This document shows, piece by piece, positions 42,122 through 50,689 of a stretch of DNA of 64,000 bases. A program made the translations under genes and the position numbers. The notes below the pieces were generated by a model. That model worked only from the letters and a program-made list of their open reading frames with translations. It made no database searches and was not told the origin of the DNA. The stretch is from an uncultured Clostridia bacterium. Lineage in GTDB: Bacteria > Bacillota > Clostridia > Lachnospirales > CAG-274. Each line of letters opens with the position of its first letter. Within the stretch, counting starts at the first letter, position 1. Location: contig CANRHR010000003.1 of assembly GCA_947630475.1 (NCBI GenBank), positions 62,001 through 126,000 on the forward strand, given 5' to 3'.

Positions 42122-43474
42122 TTAATTTTTAAAGCTGTGAATAGGCGCCGGAATACGACCTCCCCTTTTAATAAATGCATCACAGCCATATCTGTTTACG
42201 GGCATTATCGGAGCATATCCCAAAAGACCTCCAAATTCTACTCTATCGCCAACCTCCTTGCCAATAACGGGTATGATCCTTACTGCTGTTGTTTTATTAT
42301 TTACCATACCTATTGCCATTTCATCTGCAATAATGCCCGATATGGTTTCTGCGCTTACATCACCCGCAACGGCAATCATATCAAGACCAACAGAGCATAC
42401 GCAAGTCATAGCCTCAAGCTTTTCAAGGCTGAGCGCTCCGCACTGAGCAGCTTCAATCATGCCGTGATCCTCGCTTACGGGAATAAATGCTCCGCTTAAT
42501 CCTCCTACATATGATGACGCCATAACGCCGCCTTTTTTTACGTTGTCATTAAGTATGGCAAGCGCTGCCGTTGTACCGGGCGCACCTGCCTGTTCAAGCC
42601 CCATTTCGTTAAAAATTTCGGCTATGCTGTCGCCTACGGCAGGGGTCGGCGCAAGTGACAAATCAATAATTCCAAACGGCACACCCAGCCTTTTTGAAGC
42701 CTCCTGAGCCACAAGCTGACCTACTCTTGTTATCTTAAAGGCAGTTCTTTTAACTGTTTCGCAAAGGGTTTCAAAGTCTGCTCCCCTTACCGTTTCAAGA
42801 GCCCTTTTAACAACGCCTGGCCCGCTTACGCCTACGTTTATAACCATATCGGCTTCCCCTACGCCATGAAAAGCCCCTGCCATAAACGGATTATCTTCCA
42901 CTGCATTGCAAAAAACAACAAACTTTGCGCACGCCATAGAGTTATTATCCTTGGTTAAAAACGCCATCTCTTTTATCAGCTCTCCCATCTGCTTAACGGC
43001 ATCCATATTTATACCGTTTCTTGTAGAGCCTACATTAACAGACGAACATACTCTCTCGGTTTTGCTAAGCGCCTCCGGAATACTTCTTAAAAGATTTTTA
43101 TCTGCTTTTGTGAAGCCCTTTTGAACCAAAGCTGAATATCCGCCTATAAAATTTACCCCAACTTCTGATGCCGCTTTATCGAGAGTTTCGGCAATTTTGA
43201 CAAAATCTGTTACATTTCCGCCTATTAAACTTATTGGTGTTACTGATATTCTTTTATTAACAATGGGAACCCCCAGCTCTTTTGAAATATCCTGCCCAAC
43301 CTTAACAAGATTTTGTGAATTTTTTGTTATCTTATCATAAATTTTATCATTAAGCTTTTTGCTGTCGGAATCAACACAATCAAGCAGGCTTATCCCCATT
43401 GTAATTGTACGCACATCAAGATTAGCCTCTTGTATCATTTTGTTGGTTTCAACAACCTCGTATCTTGAAATCAT
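42122..43474 (-). CDS. UPF0210 (DUF711) PFL-family protein
   Basis: A 450-residue protein that shares a distant pyruvate formate-lyase-like fold by family annotation but lacks known activity. It is glycine/alanine-rich with conserved-looking stretches ([60 protein letters not shown]). ATG 43474 ([14 protein letters not shown]) follows AAGGAAAAG; a frame extension upstream lacks a site. It is paired with the ACT-domain gene at 43592-43861, as is usual in Firmicutes, but here an R repeat separates them. The function is unknown; a regulatory or amino-acid-linked role is often guessed from the ACT partner. Confidence 0.9.
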   Translation of the reverse strand: MISRYEVVETNKMIQEANLDVRTITMGISLLDCVDSDSKKLNDKIYDKITKNSQNLVKVGQDISKELGVPIVNKRISVTPISLIGGNVTDFVKIAETLDKAASEVGVNFIGGYSALVQKGFTKADKNLLRSIPEALSKTERVCSSVNVGSTRNGINMDAVKQMGELIKEMAFLTKDNNSMACAKFVVFCNAVEDNPFMAGAFHGVGEADMVINVGVSGPGVVKRALETVRGADFETLCETVKRTAFKITRVGQLVAQEASKRLGVPFGIIDLSLAPTPAVGDSIAEIFNEMGLEQAGAPGTTAALAILNDNVKKGGVMASSYVGGLSGAFIPVSEDHGMIEAAQCGALSLEKLEAMTCVCSVGLDMIAVAGDVSAETISGIIADEMAIGMVNNKTTAVRIIPVIGKEVGDRVEFGGLLGYAPIMPVNRYGCDAFIKRGGRIPAPIHSFKN

Positions 43475-43502
43475 AGCTTTTCCTTTCCTTATATTCATTG
43501 TA

Positions 43503-43585
43503 AATGATATTATTCCGCTTACGCTGCGTGCGCATTAATCAGCGGTAATTAACAATCGCCTAATAGATGTTGGCTTAATTGTCGA
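43503..43585 (+). repeat. R element, copy R5, inside the ACT-UPF0210 gene pair
   Basis: It has the head ATGATATTATTCCGCTTACGCTGCG, a GCCTAATAG loop core flanked by weak complementary arms, and the tail GGCTTAATTGTCG. It occupies nearly all of the 117-bp gap between two genes that are normally tightly linked, suggesting it inserted into an operon. Confidence 0.6.
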
Positions 43586-43591
43586 AATATC

Positions 43592-43861
43592 TCAAATTCT
43601 ATGCATACTGTTAAAAATATCTTCCCTCTGAAGCCTTATATCAACGCCGATATCTTTGCCAAGCTTTTTAAGCGACTCGGAATGTTCTGTAAATTTATGT
43701 GACGAATCCGTAATATCAACTACCATCATCATATTAAAATAACCCGAAACAATAGTTTGTGATATATCAAGAATATTTATATTTTCTTCAGCAAGAAAAG
43801 TGCATACCTTAGCAATAATTCCTACCTGATCTTTACCCAAAACGGTTATAATGCCCTTCAT
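43592..43861 (-). CDS. ACT domain protein (UPF0237)
   Basis: An 89-residue single ACT domain starting at ATG 43861 (MKGIITVLGKDQVGIIAKV) after AGGAGGTC. ACT domains bind amino acids and regulate partners, usually as dimers. The family co-occurs with the UPF0210 protein encoded just downstream (42122-43474), and both were probably one transcript. The ligand is unknown. The longer frame upstream to 43909 has no ribosome binding site. Confidence 0.9.
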   Translation of the reverse strand: MKGIITVLGKDQVGIIAKVCTFLAEENINILDISQTIVSGYFNMMMVVDITDSSHKFTEHSESLKKLGKDIGVDIRLQREDIFNSMHRI

Positions 43862-44080
43862 TATATGACCTCCTGTTACTTGCAAAATATTTATTTTATA
43901 TTCTATCATACGAATTGTTAATTTTCAAACCTTTGTTTCTCTTTATGTATAATATTATTATCTCAACACATAATATTATTGAGGCAGTTATAAAAAATTA
44001 ATATTTTCTCTTGAAATTAACTTGACTTTTTATTATAATTATATCAAAAGAAAGCTTAAATTTTAATAACTGCTTAATAT

Positions 44081-44271
44081 TTCCTGAAATGTTCGTTTAC
44101 CTTTGTTTTTGAACCTACATTACTTGCATGGGATGCTTATATTCTAAAGAATATGTCAGGCCCCAATCTAATTCCCTTTGGGCAGGGGAAGACAGAGTTC
44201 TTTTATGCGGCGACCCACCTATCTTTTGATAGGCGTCAAGAAAAGGGACCGGCATTTCGGGTTTTTATTTT
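44081..44271 (+). ncRNA. ssrS: 6S RNA (RNA polymerase regulator)
   Basis: The terminal stem CCTGAAATG (44083-44091) and CATTTCGGG (44253-44261, one G-U pair) matches the 6S closing stem, including the conserved ATGTTCG after the 5' arm and GGCAT before the 3' arm; a T run follows. Inside are GAACCTACAT, ATTCT/AGAAT pairs, the GGCCCC/GGGGAAG region and GGCGACCCACCT, consistent with a long imperfect hairpin with a central bubble and total length of about 185 nt. 6S RNA binds sigma-A RNA polymerase by mimicking open promoter DNA in stationary phase. No ORF covers it. It converges on hydE, whose stop codon lies at its terminator. Confidence 0.82.
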
Positions 44272-45312
44272 TTATTCCTCACTGTAATCACCTCTTTGTT
44301 CCACTATCTCACAGCCTATCGATTTCACTCTGTTCCTAAGGCACATATTACATTCCGCCGCTTCATCAGATGTACATATTTTATTATCATAAAGAGAATA
44401 TTTTTTTCTTACACTAACAGGGGATAAATTAGGCATCAAAACATTTGCTCCCGCTAAAATTCCCTTTTCTCTTCCCATTGGATCCAGAGTTGCCAAAGCC
44501 GTTGTAGCAGGCAATAAAACCCTAGGCATCATTATTCTTAATATAGATAATAAAAATAATGTAAGCTCAGCGCTTCCGTTTTTAAATTCCGAAAAAATCG
44601 TATCTTTATGTGAAATAAAAGGCCCTATGCCTATCATATGAGGTTTAAGCTCTTTTATAAATTCAATATCTTCAGCTATGTTTTCAAAGCTTTGATAAGG
44701 TGAGCCAACCATAAATCCACAGCCTGTCTGATATCCTATTTCCTTTAAATTATAAAGACATTTTTTCCTGTTTTCCAAGCTCATATCTTTAGGGTGAAGC
44801 ATTTTATAGTGATTAGGGTCAGCCGTTTCGTGCCTTAAAAGATACCTGTCTGCTCCTGCGTTAAAATATGCCAAATAAGATTCATAGCTTTTTTCGCCTA
44901 TGGATAAAGTAACGGCGCAGTCATCATATTTTTCCTTTATTGAATATACCAAATCTTCAATATCTCTGTCGCTGTAAAAATTATCTTCTCCGCCCTGAAG
45001 AACAAAACTCCTAAAGCCAAAGCTATAACCTTGTTTGCAGCATTCCAAAATTTCCTGCTTTGTAAGTCTGTATCTCTGCGCATTTTTGTTGCTTTTATTT
45101 ATGCCGCAGTAATAGCAGCCATTTTTACAATAATTTGTAAACTCAATTAATCCTCTTATATAAATCTTGTTTCCAAAATTATTATTTCTTATCTCAGAAG
45201 CTTTATCAGCCAAAATCTTATCAATCGAAATATCTCGATTTTTAAGCAGATAAATCATTTCATCTTTTTCAATGCTCTTATTTTCTATAAGCTTATTTAC
45301 AATATTTAACAA
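44272..45312 (-). CDS. hydE: [FeFe]-hydrogenase maturation radical SAM enzyme HydE
   Basis: A protein of about 346 residues with radical SAM cluster motif CKNGCYYCGINKSN, QGGEDNFYSD, ADRYLLRHETADPNHYKMLHP, GFMVGSPYQSFENI and GIGPFISHKDT, closely following HydE proteins. HydE acts with HydG and HydF to assemble the diiron subcluster of [FeFe]-hydrogenase, implying hydrogen production. HydF, HydG and the hydrogenase are not in the window. I suggest TTG 45312 (MLNIVNKLIENKSI), nine bases after TTGGAG; a start at 45345 is also possible but lacks a site. An R repeat lies immediately upstream. Confidence 0.9.
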   Translation of the reverse strand: MLNIVNKLIENKSIEKDEMIYLLKNRDISIDKILADKASEIRNNNFGNKIYIRGLIEFTNYCKNGCYYCGINKSNKNAQRYRLTKQEILECCKQGYSFGFRSFVLQGGEDNFYSDRDIEDLVYSIKEKYDDCAVTLSIGEKSYESYLAYFNAGADRYLLRHETADPNHYKMLHPKDMSLENRKKCLYNLKEIGYQTGCGFMVGSPYQSFENIAEDIEFIKELKPHMIGIGPFISHKDTIFSEFKNGSAELTLFLLSILRIMMPRVLLPATTALATLDPMGREKGILAGANVLMPNLSPVSVRKKYSLYDNKICTSDEAAECNMCLRNRVKSIGCEIVEQRGDYSEE

Positions 45313-45343
45313 TATTATCAACTCCAAGTTAATTATAATCACC

Positions 45344-45410
45344 AATAATATCCGTACTCCGCTTACGCTATGTATTGATACGATTTAAAAGAAGCGGCTT
45401 AATTATCAAA
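45344..45410 (+). repeat. R element, copy R6, upstream of hydE
   Basis: The head AATAATATCCGTACTCCGCT and TTACGCTATGT match R4 and R9 closely; the tail GCGGCTTAATTATC is like R5. The hairpin part is degenerate. The gap 45313-45696 holds this repeat plus the promoter and operator of the glutathione peroxidase gene. Confidence 0.6.
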
Positions 45411-45553
45411 TTTGCCTTTTTGTATATTATATCAAATACAATCATTTTTTCAAGGAATAATCATAAACAATGATATTAGTTAATTATAATATTGTCATGC
45501 GCTTTCTATGTACTCTGTCTTAATGACAAAAATTTTCTTTGTTAATTAACCTC

Positions 45554-45582
45554 TTGACAAAAGGAAAATAAATACTTATAAT
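45554..45582 (+). promoter_or_regulatory. Consensus sigma-A promoter of the glutathione peroxidase gene
   Basis: TTGACA (45554-45559) and TATAAT (45577-45582) with a 17-bp spacer are a perfect match to the vegetative promoter consensus, 115 bp upstream of the start codon. Such a strong promoter is usually held in check by a repressor, consistent with the overlapping palindrome. Confidence 0.85.
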
Positions 45583-45603
45583 TAAATTGTATTCAATTTA
45601 ATT
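45580..45603. promoter_or_regulatory. Perfect palindrome overlapping the -10 box (possible MarR/OhrR-type operator)
   Basis: AATTAAATTG and CAATTTAATT are exact inverted repeats around TATT and begin inside the TATAAT box, covering the transcription start. The AT-rich AAATTG/CAATTT core resembles operators of MarR-family organic-peroxide sensors (OhrR boxes). No such regulator gene lies nearby, so the assignment is an inference. Confidence 0.55.
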
Positions 45604-45696
45604 TAACTTAATTTAATTAATCATCCCCTTACAGTGGGTATTTGCTGTTTAGCATATCGTTGTTGTCATCATTAATTATTGTTTGGAGGTATAATT

Positions 45697-46239
45697 ATGA
45701 GTATTTACGATTTTAAAGTAAAAACACAAGACGGCAAAGAAATTTCTCTTTCCGATTACAAAGGCAAAATTCTTCTTATCGTCAATACGGCGACAGGCTG
45801 CGGCTTCACTCCTCAGTATGACGAGCTTCAGGATTTATACGAAGCCTACAGTGATAAAGGGCTGGAAATATTGGATTTTCCCTGCAATCAATTTGGAGAG
45901 CAGGCTCCCGGCAGTGATTCGCAGATTCACTCATTCTGTACAGGACGTTACGGCATTACATTTCCTCAATTTTCAAAAGTAGAGGTAAACGGCGACAATG
46001 CCTCAGAGCTTTTCAAATGGCTGACGTCAAACACCAATTTTGAAGGCTTTGGCTCAAGCCCTATGGCAGTAAGGCTTGATAAAATATTAAAGCAGATGGA
46101 TGAAAATTATCAAAACAGCAGCTCTATAAAATGGAATTTTACCAAATTCTTAATTGACAGAAACGGCAGTCTTATCTCACGCTTTGAGCCTACCGAAGAA
46201 ATAAAAAATATTGAAGAAAAAATAAAAGAACTTCTGTAA
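45697..46239 (+). CDS. Glutathione peroxidase family thiol peroxidase
   Basis: A 180-residue thioredoxin-fold peroxidase with the peroxidatic cysteine in NTATGCGFTPQY, then FPCNQFGEQAPG and KWNFTKFLIDRNG, the usual Gpx signature blocks. A cysteine codon is used, not UGA. In anaerobes without glutathione these enzymes usually take electrons from thioredoxin. ATG 45697 (MSIYDFKVKTQDGK) follows TTTGGAGG. It is a single-gene unit with a consensus promoter, a palindromic operator candidate and an intrinsic terminator, suggesting peroxide-inducible defence. Confidence 0.92.
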   Translation: MSIYDFKVKTQDGKEISLSDYKGKILLIVNTATGCGFTPQYDELQDLYEAYSDKGLEILDFPCNQFGEQAPGSDSQIHSFCTGRYGITFPQFSKVEVNGDNASELFKWLTSNTNFEGFGSSPMAVRLDKILKQMDENYQNSSSIKWNFTKFLIDRNGSLISRFEPTEEIKNIEEKIKELL

Positions 46240-46280
46240 ATTTTATAAAAAAGTATAACAAAAATTTTTAATACTTAAGA

Positions 46281-46318
46281 CAGCCGCCCTTAAATAAAAA
46301 GGTTCGGCTGCCTTTTTT
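46281..46318 (+). terminator. Intrinsic terminator after glutathione peroxidase
   Basis: CAGCCG (46281-46286) pairs with CGGCTG (46305-46310), supported by CCTT/AAGG inside; CCTTTTTT follows. It is placed between two convergent genes. Confidence 0.8.
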
Positions 46319-46331
46319 ACATAAATCAGCT

Positions 46332-46760
46332 TTAATCACAGCCACATTCACTGTTTTTTACGCAAAGCAGCAGCTCTGCAAATGATCCCAAAGTAAGGAT
46401 AAATGAAAATGCCCATAATCCAACTATAATAGCTGAATAAATATCCGCTGTGGTAAGAGTTGATACAATAGCGGCTAATGATATTATTACGGTTGCTATT
46501 ATGCCAAATAAAAGTATACCAAAATTTACACATAAACAATTATACTGTATATTTGTCATATCCGAAGGTATAACAAATGTTTTTACAGCAAGCACAATTA
46601 AAAAAATTACAGCTAAAGCCAAGCCTATTGCGATAATCACCTTAATAAGAACAAAGCTTAGTGAATAAAACAAAAACCCTACCGCAATACCGGCAATTAT
46701 GCTTAAAAATATTATTACAAATTGAGATAATTCAATCCTGCAATTTCTGCATCCATTCAT
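46332..46760 (-). CDS. Small membrane protein with cysteine-rich termini, unknown function
   Basis: A 142-residue protein starting at ATG 46760 (MNGCRNCRIELSQF) after AAAGGAGGTG. It has about four hydrophobic segments (roughly 10-32, 35-60, 75-100, 108-132), a CxxC pair at residues 4-7 and a cysteine-bearing end CVKNSECGCD. If both ends are on the same side the cysteines could bind a metal or form disulfides. I do not recognise the family. It faces the glutathione peroxidase gene across a terminator and has its own direction of transcription; the clean start supports a real gene. Confidence 0.65.
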   Translation of the reverse strand: MNGCRNCRIELSQFVIIFLSIIAGIAVGFLFYSLSFVLIKVIIAIGLALAVIFLIVLAVKTFVIPSDMTNIQYNCLCVNFGILLFGIIATVIISLAAIVSTLTTADIYSAIIVGLWAFSFILTLGSFAELLLCVKNSECGCD

Positions 46761-46877
46761 TTTTTTCACCTCCTTTGCTTGTACCTCTTGTATAATATTC
46801 AGTACCAAATGTTATGTTACGCTTTTTATAATTTTTAGATTGGCATAATCTCAAAATTTCAGTTAAAATTTTGAGAT

Positions 46878-46940
46878 TCATACTACATTTACGCTGTCCA
46901 AAATCAACAGTAAATGACTTACTTATCGGTTAAAATAAAG
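46878..46940 (+). repeat. R element, copy R7, before the ABC exporter promoter
   Basis: The head is shortened (CATACTACATTTACGCTG), the middle reads AAATCAACAGTAAA, and the tail GACTTACTTATCGGTTAAAATAA is a near-perfect family match. It ends directly at the -35 box of the exporter promoter, so the repeat and the promoter touch. Confidence 0.65.
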
Positions 46941-46969
46941 TTGTAACGGCTTTTTCTATGTTATATAAT
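46941..46969 (+). promoter_or_regulatory. Sigma-A type promoter of the ABC exporter operon
   Basis: TTGTAA (46941-46946) and TATAAT (46964-46969) are separated by 17 bp, 33 bp upstream of the first start codon. The leader is too short for a riboswitch. Confidence 0.75.
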
Positions 46970-47001
46970 AAAAATATCAAAAATTATCAGGAGGTGCGGC
47001 A

Positions 47002-48738
47002 ATGATAAAAACCTTATCGGCGTGTATAAAAGAGTTTAAAAGAGATTCTCTTCTTGCTCCGTTTTTTGTTGTACTTGAAGTTATTATGGAGGTCATAATT
47101 CCATTTCTTATGACCAAAATAATAGATAACGGAGTAAACAACGGAAATATTAAATACGTCTGCTGCCTTGGCATTTTTATGGCGTTTATCGCATTTCTTT
47201 CGCTTTGCTTCGGAGCATTGGCAGGCAAATATGCAGCCTCTGCATCAACAGGATTCTGCCGTAATGTAAGAAAAGCTATGTTCGACAATATTCAAAATTT
47301 TTCATTCTCAAATATCGATAAATTTTCAACAGCAGGTCTTGTAACAAGGCTTACAATCGATGTCACAAATCTTCAAAACGCTTATCAGATGATTATAAGA
47401 ATGTGTACAAGAGCCCCTATTATGCTTATAGCGGCAATGTTTATGGCTTTTAGCATAAATATGGAGCTTTCGCTTGTTTATGTTGCGGCTATAATATTCC
47501 TTTCACTTGTGCTGGGTTTTGTTATATCAAGAGCATTTCCTGCGTTTAAGCAGGTATTTAAAAAATATGACGATTTAAATGCAAGTGTTCAGGAAAACAT
47601 AACGGCAATAAGAGTGGTTAAAGCATATGTAAGAGAAAATTACGAAATAGATAAATTTAACTCGGCAAACACCGGTCTTTACAATTTATTTATCAGGGCT
47701 GAGAACCTTGTTATTTTAAATATGCCGGTTATGATGTTTACAATGTACTTTTGTATTCTGCTTATATCATGGCTCGGAGCAGGCAAAATATTTAATGCAG
47801 AGCTGACAACAGGAGAGCTTATGAGTATGTTTACATATATCATGAACATACTTATGTCACTTATGATGATATCTATGGTTTTTGTTATGATAACAATGGC
47901 AAAATCCTCCGCAGAAAGAGTTGCAGAGGTTATTAATGAAAAATCCGACTTAAAAAATACACTCTCTCCTATTATGAACATCAAAGACGGCTCTGTAGAA
48001 TTTAAAAACGTAAGCTTTAAATATAAAGAAAAAAGTGAAAATTTTGTTTTAAAAGATATAAGCTTTAAAATTAACTCCGGTGAAACAATAGGAATAATCG
48101 GAGCGACAGGAAGCGCAAAATCTTCTCTCGTAAATCTTATACCAAGGCTTTACGATGTTAATGAAGGAGAAGTTACAGTAGGCGGAATAAATGTTAAAGA
48201 TTATGATCTTCAAGCCTTAAGAAATTCGGTTTCAATGGTTCTGCAAAAAAACATTCTTTTTTCAGGCTCAATAAAAGACAATCTGCGCTGGGGCGATAAA
48301 AATGCCGATGAAGAACAAATGCTCAAGGTATGCAGACTTGCTCAGGCTGATTCTTTTATACAATCATTCTCCGATAAATACGATACATTTATCGAACAGG
48401 GCGGCTCAAATGTATCTGGAGGACAAAAACAAAGGCTTTGTATTGCAAGGGCTCTTCTTAAAAAGCCTAAAATACTTATCCTTGATGACTCAACAAGCGC
48501 TGTCGACACAAAAACAGACAGCCTTATAAGAAAGGCATTTAAAGAAGAAATACCCGATACAACAAAAATTATAATTTCTCAAAGAATCTCTTCCGTTCAA
48601 GACGCAGATAAAATAATTGTTTTAAATGACGGAAAAATAGAAGCTATGGGTACTCACGATGAACTTTTAAAAATTAATGAGATCTATCGTGAAATTTATC
48701 TTTCCCAAACCAAAGGAGGCGATGATAATGAAAAATAG
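47002..48738 (+). CDS. Heterodimeric ABC exporter, subunit with degenerate ATP site
   Basis: A 578-residue half-transporter: six membrane helices (about 15-300) then an ABC ATPase. Walker A reads GATGSAKS (367-374), with Ala where most have Gly before the lysine; signature NVSGGQKQRL is intact; Walker B ends ILILDDSTSAVD, with Asp in place of the catalytic Glu. Such a degenerate site is typical of one partner in heterodimeric exporters like TM287/288. The partner follows with an 11-bp overlap. Substrates of this group include drugs, lipids and peptides; none can be assigned. Confidence 0.92.
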   Translation: MIKTLSACIKEFKRDSLLAPFFVVLEVIMEVIIPFLMTKIIDNGVNNGNIKYVCCLGIFMAFIAFLSLCFGALAGKYAASASTGFCRNVRKAMFDNIQNFSFSNIDKFSTAGLVTRLTIDVTNLQNAYQMIIRMCTRAPIMLIAAMFMAFSINMELSLVYVAAIIFLSLVLGFVISRAFPAFKQVFKKYDDLNASVQENITAIRVVKAYVRENYEIDKFNSANTGLYNLFIRAENLVILNMPVMMFTMYFCILLISWLGAGKIFNAELTTGELMSMFTYIMNILMSLMMISMVFVMITMAKSSAERVAEVINEKSDLKNTLSPIMNIKDGSVEFKNVSFKYKEKSENFVLKDISFKINSGETIGIIGATGSAKSSLVNLIPRLYDVNEGEVTVGGINVKDYDLQALRNSVSMVLQKNILFSGSIKDNLRWGDKNADEEQMLKVCRLAQADSFIQSFSDKYDTFIEQGGSNVSGGQKQRLCIARALLKKPKILILDDSTSAVDTKTDSLIRKAFKEEIPDTTKIIISQRISSVQDADKIIVLNDGKIEAMGTHDELLKINEIYREIYLSQTKGGDDNEK

Positions 48739-50617
48739 CAAATTGACAAAACCGGAAAAGCCAAAAGAAATTATGAAAAGGCTTATTTCCTATGTTTTTA
48801 AAAGTTATAAATATCATTGCCTGTTGGTTATGATACTTATTATAATTAATTCTGTTACAAGTGTTATGGGAACAATGTTTATGAAAAGTCTTATAGATTT
48901 GTATATTCTCCCGTTTTTAAAACAGGAAAATCCCGATATGAGCATACTTTTAAGAGCAATATTAAAAATGGGAGGAATTTACCTCATAGGGATTTTTTGC
49001 GTTTGGCTTTATAATAAAATTATGATTTATGTTTCTCAAGGCACTCTAAAAAAAATAAGAAACGAATTATTCGAACATATGCAAAAACTTCCTATAAAAT
49101 ACTTTGATACTCATGCCCATGGCGATATAATGAGTATATATACAAATGATACCGATACGCTAAGACAAATGATAAGCCAAAGTATTCCTCAGATATTTTC
49201 ATCTTCAGTAATGATAATAAGCGTACTTATATCAATGATAATTTTAAACATCCCTCTTACAATTTTAACCTTGGCTATGGTTTTTGTAATGCTTTTCGCC
49301 TCAAAAAAAATAGGCTCAAAAAGCGGCTCTTATTTTTCTCAGCAGCAAAAAAACTTAGGAAAGCTTAACGGCTTTATAGAAGAAATGATGCAAGGACAAA
49401 AGGTTATAAAGGTTTTCTGCCATGAAGATGAAACAACAAAAAAATTCGACGAGCTTAACAATAATCTGTTTGAAAGCTCAAGCAGAGCAAATACCTATGC
49501 AAATATTCTTATGCCTATTATGGCAAACCTTGGCAATATAAGCTTTGTTTTAACGGTATCATTCGGATCACTGCTTGCTATATTCAATTTTGGAGGATTC
49601 AGCTTGGGCGGTCTTGCTTCATTTATGCAGTTTAACCGATCATTCAATATGCCTATATCACAAACCTCTATGCAGCTTAATGCAATAGTTATGGCTTTGG
49701 CAGGCGCCGACAGAATATTCAACTTCCTAGATGAAGAATTTGAAACCGATGACGGATATGTTGAGCTTGTAAACGCAAATACAGACAAAAAAACAGGTGA
49801 AATAACAGAAAGCCCCGAACGTACGGGAACATGGGCTTGGAAGCATTACCACAAAGACAGTAATACAACAACATACAAAAAGCTTGAGGGCGAGGTTGTA
49901 TTTGACCATGTTGATTTTGGCTATAACAGTGATAAAATAATTCTCCACGATATAGAAATTCATGCAATGCCCGGAGAAAAAATAGCCTTTGTAGGCGCTA
50001 CCGGAGCAGGAAAAACAACAATAACAAACCTTATAAACAGATTTTATGATATTCAAGACGGCAAAATAAGATACGATGGAATTAACATAAATAAGATTAA
50101 AAAAGCCGATTTAAGAAAATCCCTTGGCATTGTCCTTCAGGATACTCATCTTTTTACCGGCACTGTAATGGAAAACATAAGATACGGAAGACTTGACGCC
50201 ACAGACAGTGAAGTTTTTGACGCAGCCAAGCTTGCCAATGCAGATACATTTATCTGTCGTCTTCCTGACGGCTACAACACTATGCTTACAGGCGACGGAG
50301 CAAATCTTTCGCAAGGGCAGCGCCAGCTTTTGGCAATAGCCAGAGCTGCCATAGCAAATCCTCCTGTTTTGATACTTGATGAGGCAACATCAAGCATAGA
50401 TACTCGAACGGAAAAAATAGTTCAGGAAGGAATGGATAAGCTCATGGAAGGCAGAACCGTATTTGTTATAGCGCACAGACTTTCAACAATAAAAAATTCA
50501 AATGTTATAATGGTTTTGGATAACGGAAGAATTATTGAAAAAGGCAGCCATAACGAGCTTATAAAAAACAAAGGAATATATTATCAGCTATATACCGGTA
50601 TGCTTGAAAATAATTAG
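48728..50617 (+). CDS. Heterodimeric ABC exporter, catalytic partner subunit
   Basis: A 629-residue half-transporter starting at ATG 48728 (MKNSKLTKPEKPKEI) after AAAGGAGG, overlapping the end of the first subunit gene. It has six membrane helices (about 35-330), a family-typical insert before the ATPase (about 345-395, with TGTWAWKHY), canonical Walker A GATGAGKTT, signature LSQGQRQLL and Walker B VLILDEATSSID with the catalytic Glu. It should form the one competent hydrolysis site with its degenerate partner. The pair is co-transcribed from the promoter at 46941-46969. Confidence 0.93.
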   Translation: MKNSKLTKPEKPKEIMKRLISYVFKSYKYHCLLVMILIIINSVTSVMGTMFMKSLIDLYILPFLKQENPDMSILLRAILKMGGIYLIGIFCVWLYNKIMIYVSQGTLKKIRNELFEHMQKLPIKYFDTHAHGDIMSIYTNDTDTLRQMISQSIPQIFSSSVMIISVLISMIILNIPLTILTLAMVFVMLFASKKIGSKSGSYFSQQQKNLGKLNGFIEEMMQGQKVIKVFCHEDETTKKFDELNNNLFESSSRANTYANILMPIMANLGNISFVLTVSFGSLLAIFNFGGFSLGGLASFMQFNRSFNMPISQTSMQLNAIVMALAGADRIFNFLDEEFETDDGYVELVNANTDKKTGEITESPERTGTWAWKHYHKDSNTTTYKKLEGEVVFDHVDFGYNSDKIILHDIEIHAMPGEKIAFVGATGAGKTTITNLINRFYDIQDGKIRYDGININKIKKADLRKSLGIVLQDTHLFTGTVMENIRYGRLDATDSEVFDAAKLANADTFICRLPDGYNTMLTGDGANLSQGQRQLLAIARAAIANPPVLILDEATSSIDTRTEKIVQEGMDKLMEGRTVFVIAHRLSTIKNSNVIMVLDNGRIIEKGSHNELIKNKGIYYQLYTGMLENN

Positions 50618-50689
50618 AAATAATCGGCATATTCACCCTTTTCTGTTTTTTTCATACCATAAATTATATAAAATGCTTCGGAGGCAGCT

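Noticed and set aside
43910-44080. Riboswitch upstream of the ACT gene
   Set aside because: The region is AT-rich without conserved aptamer-like stems; the structured part further right is the 6S RNA on the other strand.
47002-48738. Walker A GSAKS in the first exporter subunit as an inactivating mutation
   Set aside because: The same subunit also has Asp for the catalytic Glu, matching a naturally degenerate site in heterodimeric exporters; the partner is canonical.
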